Shown: positions 33,559-40,875 of the stretch, in pieces
How positions within the stretch are numbered: position 1 is the first letter of the stretch
Layout: the number at the start of each line of letters is the position of its first letter
Assembly: GCA_017434775.1 (NCBI GenBank)
Contig: JAFSGG010000069.1
Location: 1 to 47,610, forward strand
Origin: Clostridia bacterium
GTDB lineage: Bacteria; Bacillota; Clostridia; Christensenellales; Aristaeellaceae
Direction of reading: 5' to 3'
DNA: 47,610 nt
Position numbers and translations under genes: made by a program
Notes under the pieces: generated by a model
Database searches by the model: none
What the model saw: only the letters and a program-made list of their open reading frames with translations
What the model was told of the DNA's origin: nothing

Positions 33559-34241
33559 TGGGCGGACAAATGGCGGCAAGGCTGGTGGCCTTGTTTCTGG
33601 CGCTGATGAGCCTGGGGCGGGGCACGCTGGAAACGTATGAAAACGAAATGAGCCTTGGCGGTAATCTGTTCCTTGTGAACAGGGAATATGTGCTTGCGTC
33701 CGATTATCAGCCGGACGATCTGGTGAAGCCCAATGTACGGTGCACCAATTCCAATATCACCATGCGAAAGGAAGCGGCGCAGGCGCTGGAGGGCATGTTT
33801 CAGGCAGCCCGGGCAGAAGGCGGACATACCCTGATTGCCGTTTCCGGGTTCCGAAGCTATGGCCAGCAGACAGCCATATTCGAACGGAAGGTAAAGAATG
33901 TGGGGAAGAAAAAGGCTATGCTGCTGGTGGCGCCGCCGGGCACCAGCGAACATCAGCTGGGCCTGGCGATGGATCTGGGTACGCCCCAGAACCAGCAATT
34001 AAACGAAGCGTTCGGAGATACCGAGGCCGGGCAATGGGTGCGGGATAACTGCCATCGTTTTGGTTTTATCATCCGCTATAAGGATGAATGGACGGATATT
34101 ACCGGCTATGCGGATGAACCCTGGCATGTGCGCTATGTGGGCGAAGAACATGCCGCAAGAATATACGAAATGGATATTCCGCTGGAATACTACATTGATA
34201 CTTTACGCCTTGCGCAGTATGAAAAGATCCTGGATGAATGA
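33555..34241 (+). CDS. VanY-type D,D-carboxypeptidase, first of three
   Basis: The 228-residue protein has a weak N-terminal hydrophobic segment (ARLVALFLALMSL), so it is probably exported or anchored. LFLVNR and PDDLVKPNV form the usual entry segment. The metal site is complete: SEHQLGLAMD (H133, D140) and DEPWH (E188, H191). FRSYGQQ is the conserved VanY turn. It should remove a C-terminal D-Ala from cell-wall peptides. It begins inside the hflX stop codon (ATGA), so translation is coupled to hflX. By wording (NCHRFGFIIRYK, ITGY) it pairs with the gene at 35068, not with the one beside it. Confidence 0.88.
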   Translation: MMGGQMAARLVALFLALMSLGRGTLETYENEMSLGGNLFLVNREYVLASDYQPDDLVKPNVRCTNSNITMRKEAAQALEGMFQAARAEGGHTLIAVSGFRSYGQQTAIFERKVKNVGKKKAMLLVAPPGTSEHQLGLAMDLGTPQNQQLNEAFGDTEAGQWVRDNCHRFGFIIRYKDEWTDITGYADEPWHVRYVGEEHAARIYEMDIPLEYYIDTLRLAQYEKILDE

Positions 34242-34253
34242 GAGGTGGAACCG

Positions 34254-35048
34254 ATGAAACGGTTGTTGATCATATTCCTTGCAGTATGCCTGATGTGCCC
34301 TGTGTTTGCCATGGCAGAACAGCCGGAGTGGACCTATCCGCTGGCTCCGGAGCTTCTCAAAGACGTGCAGGGGTTTATTGTGCTGGCCAACCGGGAAAAC
34401 CTGTTGGATGAAAATTTTGCGCCCCAGGATCTGGTGGATGTGAAAATCCGCCATGTGGTGGATGATCCCGTTCGTAAGCCTGCTTATGAAGCGCTGGAAA
34501 AGATGTTTGCCGATGCGGAAGAAGCAGGTTGCAAACTGTATGTGAAGAGCGCTTACCGCAGCTATCAGACCCAGGAAACCATGTATTTCAATCGTCTGGA
34601 GAAAAACAACGGCAAGGATGACGGATGGGTTTCCTATCCCGGCGCCAGCGACCATCAGACAGGCCTTGGGGTGGACGTGCTGAACTATGAATGGACGAAA
34701 AAGGACGGCATGAACGAAAAATTCGCTTATGAAGCGGAAGCGAAGTGGATGGCGGAACATTGCTGGGAATACGGTTTTGTGATCCGTTATATGGAAGACA
34801 AGGAAGAAATTACAAAGATCAATTATGAACCCTGGCATCTGCGTTATGTGGGCAAGGAAGTAGCAGCCTATATGCGCGAAAAAAACTACTGCCTGGAAGA
34901 ATTCACGGAAGAATGGCAGCAGTATGTGGCTGATTACGAAGCTGACGGCGGAAATTTTGAACAGCTGATCAAAGACCGGGCGCAGCTTGTGCCCACGGTG
35001 ATCGGATATTCGGAAGACGGGGAAGAGGAAATTTCCATTTTCCATTGA
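34254..35048 (+). CDS. VanY-type D,D-carboxypeptidase, second of three
   Basis: The 264-residue protein has a clear signal peptide (MKRLLIIFLAVCLMCPVFAMA). VLANR and PQDLVDVKI form the entry segment, YRSYQTQ the turn, SDHQTGLGVD (H134, D141) and YEPWH (E192, H195) the metal site. The wording HCWEYGFVIRY with a following DKEEIT matches the peptidase at 1381 (HCWEHGFIMRY, DEKEHIT), so these two form one subgroup. After about 215 there is an acidic helical tail of unknown role. The ATG at 34254 follows GAGGTGG; an in-frame GTG at 34245 lies inside that site. Confidence 0.88.
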   Translation: MKRLLIIFLAVCLMCPVFAMAEQPEWTYPLAPELLKDVQGFIVLANRENLLDENFAPQDLVDVKIRHVVDDPVRKPAYEALEKMFADAEEAGCKLYVKSAYRSYQTQETMYFNRLEKNNGKDDGWVSYPGASDHQTGLGVDVLNYEWTKKDGMNEKFAYEAEAKWMAEHCWEYGFVIRYMEDKEEITKINYEPWHLRYVGKEVAAYMREKNYCLEEFTEEWQQYVADYEADGGNFEQLIKDRAQLVPTVIGYSEDGEEEISIFH

Positions 35049-35067
35049 TGAAAAGGAGGAGCGCGCA

Positions 35068-35934
35068 ATGCACAAAAGATGGTGTATGGTATTGGCGGGT
35101 ATGCTGTGCTGCATCAGCCTTTTTGGCCATGCGGCTTCTTTTGATGACGACGGGCTGCTCCGGCTTGTGAACCGTCAGGAAAAGATTACAAAAAATTACA
35201 AGCCGGACGATCTGGTAAAACCCAATGTGCCTGTGAATAAGAAAAACCAGGAAGATCAGGTTTATATGCGCAGGGAAGCGGCCGAGGCACTGGAAAAAAT
35301 GTTTGCAGCCGCCAAGGAAGAAAAGGGATATGTGCTGCTGGCAGTATCCGGCTATCGTTCCTATGGCGAACAGCAATTGATTTTCAATAACAAAGTGCAA
35401 GCCGTGGGCAGTAAGGAAGCTGCCCAGAAGAAGGTGGCCCCGGCCGGTGCCAGCGAACATCAGCTGGGTATGGCCCAGGATGTGCTGTGCGATAATTTCC
35501 GGCTGCTCAACAGCGGTTTTCTGGATACGGCGGAAGGGAAATGGCTGTACGAAAATTGTCATCGCTTCGGCTTTATTGTTCGTTACAAAAAGGAATGGAG
35601 CAGCATTACGGGCTACAGTGCGGAACCATGGCATTTCCGCTATGTGGGAGTCAGCCACGCCACGGCCATCAGTGCTTTGGATGTGCCGTATGAAACTTAT
35701 GCGGAAAAAGCAAAAATGCTGCCGGAATATATCTTGACCCACGGCAATGCCTGCCTCTTGTATCATGTCATTGACAATGCACTGCATGGGGACGGCAGCT
35801 TGTATTTTGAAGTGTGCGCTATGCACACGGATGACGTGCAGCAGCAGGCCCGGAATATTGTGGATCTGACAGACAGGGTGCGGCCGGAGCATGTGACCTT
35901 GCCGGATGCCATCCGCAATCAGGGTGTGAAATAA
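35068..35934 (+). CDS. VanY-type D,D-carboxypeptidase, third of three, with extra C-terminal region
   Basis: The 288-residue protein has a signal-like start (MHKRWCMVLAGMLCCISLFG), with a CC pair that could be lipidated although the lipobox is poor. LRLVNR and PDDLVKPNV lead in, YRSYGEQ is the turn, and SEHQLGMAQD (H131, D138) with AEPWH (E186, H189) is the metal site. About 80 residues after the peptidase domain (YILTHGNACLLYHVIDNALHG and on) have no match I know. AAAGGAGG precedes the ATG. The stop shares a base with the next start (TAATG). Confidence 0.87.
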   Translation: MHKRWCMVLAGMLCCISLFGHAASFDDDGLLRLVNRQEKITKNYKPDDLVKPNVPVNKKNQEDQVYMRREAAEALEKMFAAAKEEKGYVLLAVSGYRSYGEQQLIFNNKVQAVGSKEAAQKKVAPAGASEHQLGMAQDVLCDNFRLLNSGFLDTAEGKWLYENCHRFGFIVRYKKEWSSITGYSAEPWHFRYVGVSHATAISALDVPYETYAEKAKMLPEYILTHGNACLLYHVIDNALHGDGSLYFEVCAMHTDDVQQQARNIVDLTDRVRPEHVTLPDAIRNQGVK

Positions 35935-37043
35935 TGCGCTCCCTCAGAGAAAAACTGCAGGCAACAGCAAGGCAGCCGGTTGTGAAAAAGCAGGCGGCGG
36001 TCGATTGCCAGGTGAAGGAAATTCGGGTGCCGGCGGAAGCTTTTTTGCTGCCGGAAAGGATTGCTGCCGATAATCTTTATCTGATGCTGGGCGGCCAATG
36101 GCAGGATGTGAAGAAAGAGAATATTCTCTTTCTGGATACGGAGACCACCGGCCTTTCCCATGGTGCGGGTACGGTGGCATTTCTGGTGGGCGTAGGGTAT
36201 TTTGAGGAAGAAAGTTTTGTAGTGCGGCAATACCTGATGCGGGATTATGATGAGGAAATCTTCCTGCTGCAAAGGGTATTGGCGCATCTTGGTGAAAAAG
36301 ATACGCTGTGCACATTCAACGGTGCTTCGTTTGACATGCCGCTGTTGGATGCCCGTTTTACCATGCAACGGATGCGCAATCCCTATCATTTGCAGCACAT
36401 TGATCTTCTGCATGTGGCGCGGCGCGTATGGAAACTGCGGCTGAAAAGCTGCCGGCTTTCCAGGCTGGAAGAAAGGGTGCTTGGCATCACCCGTGAGGAT
36501 GACCTGCCGGGCGCACTGGTGCCGGAAAGATATTTCCAGTATCTGAAAACAAAGGACGAAGCATTGCTTGCCGACATTCTGGAGCACAACGCGCAGGATA
36601 TCATTTCCCTGGCCCATCTTTTGCACCAGCTGGTGGTAATGCATGAAAGCCCCTGCTGTGCAGCGCAAAAGGAAGACGTATTCAGCCTGGGCCGGGTGTA
36701 TGAAATGCGGGGCAGGATGGAAGGGGCCAGAATGTGTTACCGGGCAGCGGATAAGGGCAGCTTATCGGCGCTGGCACGAGCCCGGATTGCCGAAACCTAC
36801 CGCCGGGAAGGCAGCACAGAACAGGCGGCCAAGGTGTATGAGAGCATGATCCGCTCCGGTCAGGGCGGTATTGCTCCAATGGTTGCCATGGCCAAAATTT
36901 GCGAGCACAAAAGAAGGGATATTCCTTCCGCGCTCGAATATACAAGAAAAGCCATTATTCTTTGCGCTGAAAAAGACGGAGGGGATATGGCTGCTTTGCA
37001 GAAACGATTTGAACGCCTGATGAAAAAGGCGAGGAAGGAATGA
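35934..37043 (+). CDS. YprB-like RNase H-fold exonuclease with TPR-like tail
   Basis: The 369-residue protein has the ribonuclease-H-like domain of the YprB family at about 60-235. The DEDD-type acidic residues are visible: LDTETTG (D68, E70), FNGASFDMPLL, and HNAQDIISL. The C-terminal 120 residues read as tetratricopeptide-like helices (FSLGRVYEMRGRMEGARMCY, EQAAKVYESMI). Bacillus YprB is encoded beside a helicase and is thought to act on nucleic acid, but its substrate is not known. Here it is coupled to a VanY gene before it and a TPR gene after it, both by one- to four-base overlaps. Confidence 0.8.
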   Translation: MRSLREKLQATARQPVVKKQAAVDCQVKEIRVPAEAFLLPERIAADNLYLMLGGQWQDVKKENILFLDTETTGLSHGAGTVAFLVGVGYFEEESFVVRQYLMRDYDEEIFLLQRVLAHLGEKDTLCTFNGASFDMPLLDARFTMQRMRNPYHLQHIDLLHVARRVWKLRLKSCRLSRLEERVLGITREDDLPGALVPERYFQYLKTKDEALLADILEHNAQDIISLAHLLHQLVVMHESPCCAAQKEDVFSLGRVYEMRGRMEGARMCYRAADKGSLSALARARIAETYRREGSTEQAAKVYESMIRSGQGGIAPMVAMAKICEHKRRDIPSALEYTRKAIILCAEKDGGDMAALQKRFERLMKKARKE

Positions 37044-37048
37044 TAAAC

Positions 37049-37753
37049 ATGGGATTCATGGATGTGATCAAATCCCGGCAGGCTGTAGCACTGCATCAGA
37101 AAGGCCGTCACGAAGAAGCGCTGGCGATTTACGAAGAACTGTATGGAAAAGGCCTGGTTTCAGCGGTGTATATGCTGCCGTATTCCGTGCTGCTGCTGCG
37201 GCGAGGCAAGGATGATAACGATTATTTGAAAGTGAAGGAAATCCTCAAAAAGGCGGAAAAAGCGCCGGATCTTTCCCCGGATAAGCGGCAGCAGCTGCTG
37301 ATGAATTACGCTACCGCTCAGTATAAGCTGGGCGAAATGGAAAAAGCGCTGCATCTGCTGGAAGCCGCCCATCACAAAAATCCCTGCGGTATGATTTACG
37401 GATCCCTCGGGTTTCTCTACATTCAGGCCGGCGATGCCGAAAAGGCCCTGGCCTTTAACACAGAAGCCCTGGAATACGATGATGAAGATCCGGTGACGCT
37501 GGATAACCTGGGGCAGACCTATTACCGCCTGCTGGGGGATAAGGAAAAGGCGAAGGAATATTTCCTCAAAGCCATTGAGATCAAGCCGGGACAGATTGAC
37601 ACGCTGTATTTCCTCTCCCGGTATGATCTGGAAGAGGGAAAAAAAGAAGATGCCGTTGAAAAACTGGAAACGGCATTGGAAGGCCGCTTCTCTCCGCTGA
37701 ATTATGTATCCCGTGAAGAAGTGGAAGCGGAAATTGCAAAACTGAAAGCATAA
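37049..37753 (+). CDS. Tetratricopeptide-repeat protein
   Basis: The 234-residue protein is made of about five TPR units, for example AVALHQKGRHEEALAIYEEL, YATAQYKLGEMEKALHLLE, GFLYIQAGDAEKALAFNTEAL and DNLGQTYYRLLGDKEKAKEYF. It has no signal peptide or enzyme motif, so it is probably a cytoplasmic scaffold. ATG 37049 has 9-base spacing from GAGGAAGGA; ATG 37040 overlaps the previous stop (ATGA) but abuts the site. It ends the plus-strand run that started at iscR and is followed by a terminator. Confidence 0.75.
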   Translation: MGFMDVIKSRQAVALHQKGRHEEALAIYEELYGKGLVSAVYMLPYSVLLLRRGKDDNDYLKVKEILKKAEKAPDLSPDKRQQLLMNYATAQYKLGEMEKALHLLEAAHHKNPCGMIYGSLGFLYIQAGDAEKALAFNTEALEYDDEDPVTLDNLGQTYYRLLGDKEKAKEYFLKAIEIKPGQIDTLYFLSRYDLEEGKKEDAVEKLETALEGRFSPLNYVSREEVEAEIAKLKA

Positions 37754-37761
37754 CGAAAAAG

Positions 37762-37784
37762 AGCCGCTTGAAAAAGCGGCTTTT
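37762..37784. terminator. Bidirectional terminator between convergent genes
   Basis: A perfect 8-bp stem (37762-37769 with 37774-37781) closed by a GAAA loop has T residues on its plus side (run of four ending at 37784). On its minus-strand side lies a run of five T (complement of 37756-37760). It serves both the TPR gene and the GH105 gene. Confidence 0.8.
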
Positions 37785-37795
37785 CGATTACAAGT

Positions 37796-38743
37796 TTATG
37801 AATGCAGGGCGGCACAGGCGCTCTCCATCAGAATATGGAAAGCCTGGCCTTCCGGGGCCACAAAAGGACGATCAAAATGCGGCATACCGCATACATTGCG
37901 TACCAGGCCATAATCATCCACCTGAGAAACGGCAGCCCTGCGGCAGTGTTCGGCGATGGGGAGATAAGCGCGGGAAAGCCAGCCGGAGAGGATACCCCGG
38001 AACACGGTATAGGCAAACATCTGGGAAAAGTTCACTTCCGGGAAGGTGGAGGGGTCATCCAATACGTCATGGAACATTCCGTTTTCCATTTGGAAGGGGA
38101 TGGCTGCATCGAGCAGGGTGATCACCTTTGTGATGAGGTCTTGCTTTTCTTTCGCGTAAGCATCGGGCAGCAGATCAATCACCCGGGCCATGCCGGCCAT
38201 GGCCCAGCCATTGCCGACGCCCCATGCATCTTTCCGCACAAAAACGCCTGTTTCCAGATTGCGCTGATGGGAAAGCAGCCTTTTATCCTGTTGAAAAAGG
38301 GCGTCCCAGTAGCCGTTTATTTGCTTGAGTGCATCGTTATAATAACCTGCCCGTGCCAGAAAGGGCGGCAGCATATAGAAAGAATCCACCCAGATTTCCG
38401 GGGCATAATCCACATGGTATACAATGCCGTCTGGCGTCCGGGGTGCATCCAGGAGCGCCCAGTTCAGCAGTTTATCTTTGGTATGAAGCAAATCGGGATC
38501 TTTGGTTTTTTCACAAGCAAAAAGCAGTGCTTCGCCAATGGCGCAAGGATCGGTTACAGCACCGGGATTGCCGATGTGCGCACAGCGCCCGTCAGAAAGT
38601 TGCCGGTTAGCCCCCTCAACTGCCATAAAAAGCGCTGTATCTTCATCGCCGCTTTCCAGAAAGGCTTGCGCCAAAACGCCCTGTTCCCAGCTGTAACGCT
38701 GCATGGAAAGGGCGGCTTTTTTCACTTTGGTGAAATCATACAT
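37796..38743 (-). CDS. GH105/GH88-family unsaturated glucuronyl hydrolase
   Basis: The 315-residue protein has the (alpha/alpha)6-barrel signature of GH105 (YteR/YesR) enzymes: EIWVDSFYMLPPFLARAG with the catalytic-type aspartate, DAWGVGNGWAMAGMARVI, and WEQGVLAQAFLE at the start. They remove the unsaturated uronic acid left by pectin or rhamnogalacturonan lyases, through hydration of its double bond. The protein is slightly short (GH105 is usually 340-380) and has no signal peptide, so it acts on imported oligosaccharides. No lyase, transporter or regulator for pectin is nearby; it stands alone. Confidence 0.8.
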   Translation of the reverse strand: MYDFTKVKKAALSMQRYSWEQGVLAQAFLESGDEDTALFMAVEGANRQLSDGRCAHIGNPGAVTDPCAIGEALLFACEKTKDPDLLHTKDKLLNWALLDAPRTPDGIVYHVDYAPEIWVDSFYMLPPFLARAGYYNDALKQINGYWDALFQQDKRLLSHQRNLETGVFVRKDAWGVGNGWAMAGMARVIDLLPDAYAKEKQDLITKVITLLDAAIPFQMENGMFHDVLDDPSTFPEVNFSQMFAYTVFRGILSGWLSRAYLPIAEHCRRAAVSQVDDYGLVRNVCGMPHFDRPFVAPEGQAFHILMESACAALHS

Positions 38744-38769
38744 CCGTAAATCACTCCGGTTTTTCTTTC

Positions 38770-38798
38770 ATCATACCAGAAAAGATCTTTTTTGTATA
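38770..38798 (-). promoter_or_regulatory. Probable promoter of the GH105 gene
   Basis: On the minus strand, TATGAT (38775-38770, 5 of 6) carries a TGG extension (extended -10), with TATACA (38798-38793, 4 of 6) 17 bases upstream. The start point would lie about 20 bases before the GH105 ATG. Confidence 0.5.
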
Positions 38799-38805
38799 GT
38801 GAAAA

Positions 38806-39546
38806 TCATCCGAAGGCCACGTCCAGCAGCATCATCAGCGAAAAGCCAAGGCAAAATACGAGGGAGGAAAAAGCGGTGGAACCATTGCGGGACGAGGGAA
38901 TCATATCTTCCGCTACCACATAAATCATGGCACCTGCAGCAAAAGATAGCACATAAGGCAGCAGCGGTACCATCAGGCTGGAAAAAGCGAGGGTAATAAC
39001 AGCACCCGCAAGCTCTGCAATGCCGGAAAGAACGCTGAGCCAGAAAGCTTTTCTTTTGCTCATACCGCCGGAAACCAGCGGAGCATACACGATACCGCCT
39101 TCCGGAATATTCTGAATGGCAATCCCAACGGACAGCAAAAGCGCTGCGGAGAGCGAAACGCTACCGGTGCAAAGAAGACCTGCCAAACCGGCGCCCACAG
39201 CCATTCCTTCCGGGAAATTATGCAGGGTAACGGCCAGATAGAGCATACGGGCACTATGAACGGTTTCTGAGGAAAACTTTTTTTCCAGCCAATGAATGGA
39301 AAAGCAGCCGAGCAGAAAGCCGGATACAGCCGGAAAGAAGCGAAATGCACCATCGGATAAGGAAATGGCAGGCAATAACAGTGACCAGACGGCGGCAGCG
39401 GCCATCACGCCGGCGGCGACAGCGTTCATCAGGCAAAGCCGACTGTTTGTGAGGTATTTGTGAAAACAGACGACAAGCAGGATGCCGGACATGGTGCCGA
39501 TGAAAGGCAAAAGCATGCCGGAAGCAACAATGAAAGGCGTACTCAT
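38806..39546 (-). CDS. ZIP-family divalent metal transporter
   Basis: The 246-residue membrane protein has about eight hydrophobic segments. The binuclear metal site of ZIP transporters appears as HNFPEGMAVG in the fourth helix and NIPEGGIVYAP in the fifth, with EDMIPSS further on. It should import zinc or another divalent ion. The ATG at 39546 was chosen because the family N-terminus starts there; the site before it (AGGTG) is weak. It lies after the alaX terminator with no clear promoter, so it may depend on read-through. Confidence 0.88.
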   Translation of the reverse strand: MSTPFIVASGMLLPFIGTMSGILLVVCFHKYLTNSRLCLMNAVAAGVMAAAAVWSLLLPAISLSDGAFRFFPAVSGFLLGCFSIHWLEKKFSSETVHSARMLYLAVTLHNFPEGMAVGAGLAGLLCTGSVSLSAALLLSVGIAIQNIPEGGIVYAPLVSGGMSKRKAFWLSVLSGIAELAGAVITLAFSSLMVPLLPYVLSFAAGAMIYVVAEDMIPSSRNGSTAFSSLVFCLGFSLMMLLDVAFG

Positions 39547-39582
39547 AGGCAACACCTGAAATATTCTGCATATAGATTCATG

Positions 39583-39643
39583 AAAAAACTCCTTCCGTTG
39601 CACAAATGCACAACCACTGCATTCTATGCAAACGGAAGGAGTT
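39583..39643 (-). terminator. Intrinsic terminator after the AlaX gene
   Basis: On the minus strand a perfect 13-bp stem (39643-39631 with 39599-39587) encloses a 31-base loop that can form smaller TGCA pairings. It is followed by a run of six T (39588-39583, partly in the stem). Confidence 0.8.
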
Positions 39644-39652
39644 GGGTGCGGA

Positions 39653-40819
39653 TTATAAAAGGGAATCCAAAAGGGCAGGGGATACAGGCTTTTCGCTGCT
39701 GCCCTGGACAAAATCCGGTTTGCCGCCGCCGCGGATATTGCAGGAGCGGAGCAGGGACGCCATATCTTCCCGACGGTCGGCACTGCGGGCAAACAGCACA
39801 TGGCAGCCTGCAGGCCGGGGACAGGAAAGAAAAAGCAGGGTATTTTCTTTCTGCAGCAAGGCTTTGGCAGCCTGTTGGAGGATCGAAGCATCGGCAAAAG
39901 GAAGATGGCAGCAATAAACATGGGCTTCCTTTCGGATTTCAAGGGAGTGGATAATCGTTTCAATTGCTGCAAGGGAAAGTTTCTGATTCATTTCCTTTTG
40001 CTGCGCCATCTGGGTATCCATCAGTTTCTGCAAAGCTGCCGGTGCGGTTTCGGTATCGGCAGAGAGCATGGCACCCATGGATCGAACGGCCTGATAGGAG
40101 GCCTGAAACGCATGAACGGCGCGCATGCCGGCGACAAAGGTCAGCCGCATTTTACCGCGGGCAGGCAGGGTGGACAGAATCTTCACCACGCCGATCTGGC
40201 CGGTGGTATCGGGATGGGTGCCGCCGCAGGCTACCATTTCAAAATCCCCCATGGCCACAATACGCACATGTTCGGATACCGTCGGCTTTTTGCGAAGGGG
40301 CAGGCTTTCCAGTTCATCGGCATCCGGAAACCAGCAGCGGATGGGATGATTCTGCTGAATACGGCGATTAACTGAATCTTCAAGCCTTCGGATTTCTTCT
40401 TCTGTCAGGTGGGTTTTACCCTCTTCCATGGCGATATCAATGCTGGAAACGTCACTGCCGGTGTGCAGCCCGATGGTAACGCCGCGAAACAATTCCCACA
40501 CCGCACCGGCAATCATATGATCCCCGGCGTGCTGCTGCATATGATCAAAACGGCGGGCCCAATTAATTTCTCCGTGGACGTTGGCTCCGACAGGGATTTG
40601 AGCGTCCACATGATGCCAGACGGTATCGTTTTCCACTGTCACGTCGGTAACGTTCACTTCACCGTTTTCCCAGCGGATGATACCGGTATCAAAAGGCTGG
40701 CCGCCGGAGGTAGGGTAGAAGGCGGACTGACTGAGGGCGATGCGGCCCGGCAATGCATCCACAACGATGGCATCGAATGCTGTGAGATAGGCGTTATCGT
40801 AGTAAAGACGGTTGGTCAT
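39653..40819 (-). CDS. Alanyl-tRNA editing protein with DHHA1 domain (AlaX-L type)
   Basis: The 388-residue protein is a free-standing editing enzyme that hydrolyses mischarged Ser-tRNA(Ala) or Gly-tRNA(Ala). FYPTSGGQPFDTG is the N-terminal barrel motif. The zinc site is HAGDH (H97, H101; commonly HTAEH) with CGGTHPDTTGQIG later. The C-terminal DHHA1-like region ends in GGGKPDFVQGS, as in full AlaRS. AAAGGAAG precedes the ATG at 40819; an in-frame start further up at 40858 falls in the preceding terminator. Terminators lie on both sides. Confidence 0.92.
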   Translation of the reverse strand: MTNRLYYDNAYLTAFDAIVVDALPGRIALSQSAFYPTSGGQPFDTGIIRWENGEVNVTDVTVENDTVWHHVDAQIPVGANVHGEINWARRFDHMQQHAGDHMIAGAVWELFRGVTIGLHTGSDVSSIDIAMEEGKTHLTEEEIRRLEDSVNRRIQQNHPIRCWFPDADELESLPLRKKPTVSEHVRIVAMGDFEMVACGGTHPDTTGQIGVVKILSTLPARGKMRLTFVAGMRAVHAFQASYQAVRSMGAMLSADTETAPAALQKLMDTQMAQQKEMNQKLSLAAIETIIHSLEIRKEAHVYCCHLPFADASILQQAAKALLQKENTLLFLSCPRPAGCHVLFARSADRREDMASLLRSCNIRGGGKPDFVQGSSEKPVSPALLDSLL

Positions 40820-40836
40820 GATCAGCTTCCTTTCAG

Positions 40837-40870
40837 AAAAATACGGCTGCAAAAGCAATCACAGCCGTAT
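40837..40870 (-). terminator. Intrinsic terminator after the ABC-F gene
   Basis: On the minus strand a perfect 9-bp stem (40870-40862 with 40849-40841) with a 12-base loop runs into five T (40841-40837). It lies between the ABC-F stop and the AlaX start, a 56-base gap that contains no clear promoter. Confidence 0.85.
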
Positions 40871-40875
40871 GGGCA

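Noticed and set aside
33555..35934. A glycopeptide-resistance (van) cluster
   Set aside because: Only VanY-type peptidases are present; no VanR/S, VanH, VanA/B ligase or VanX is nearby.
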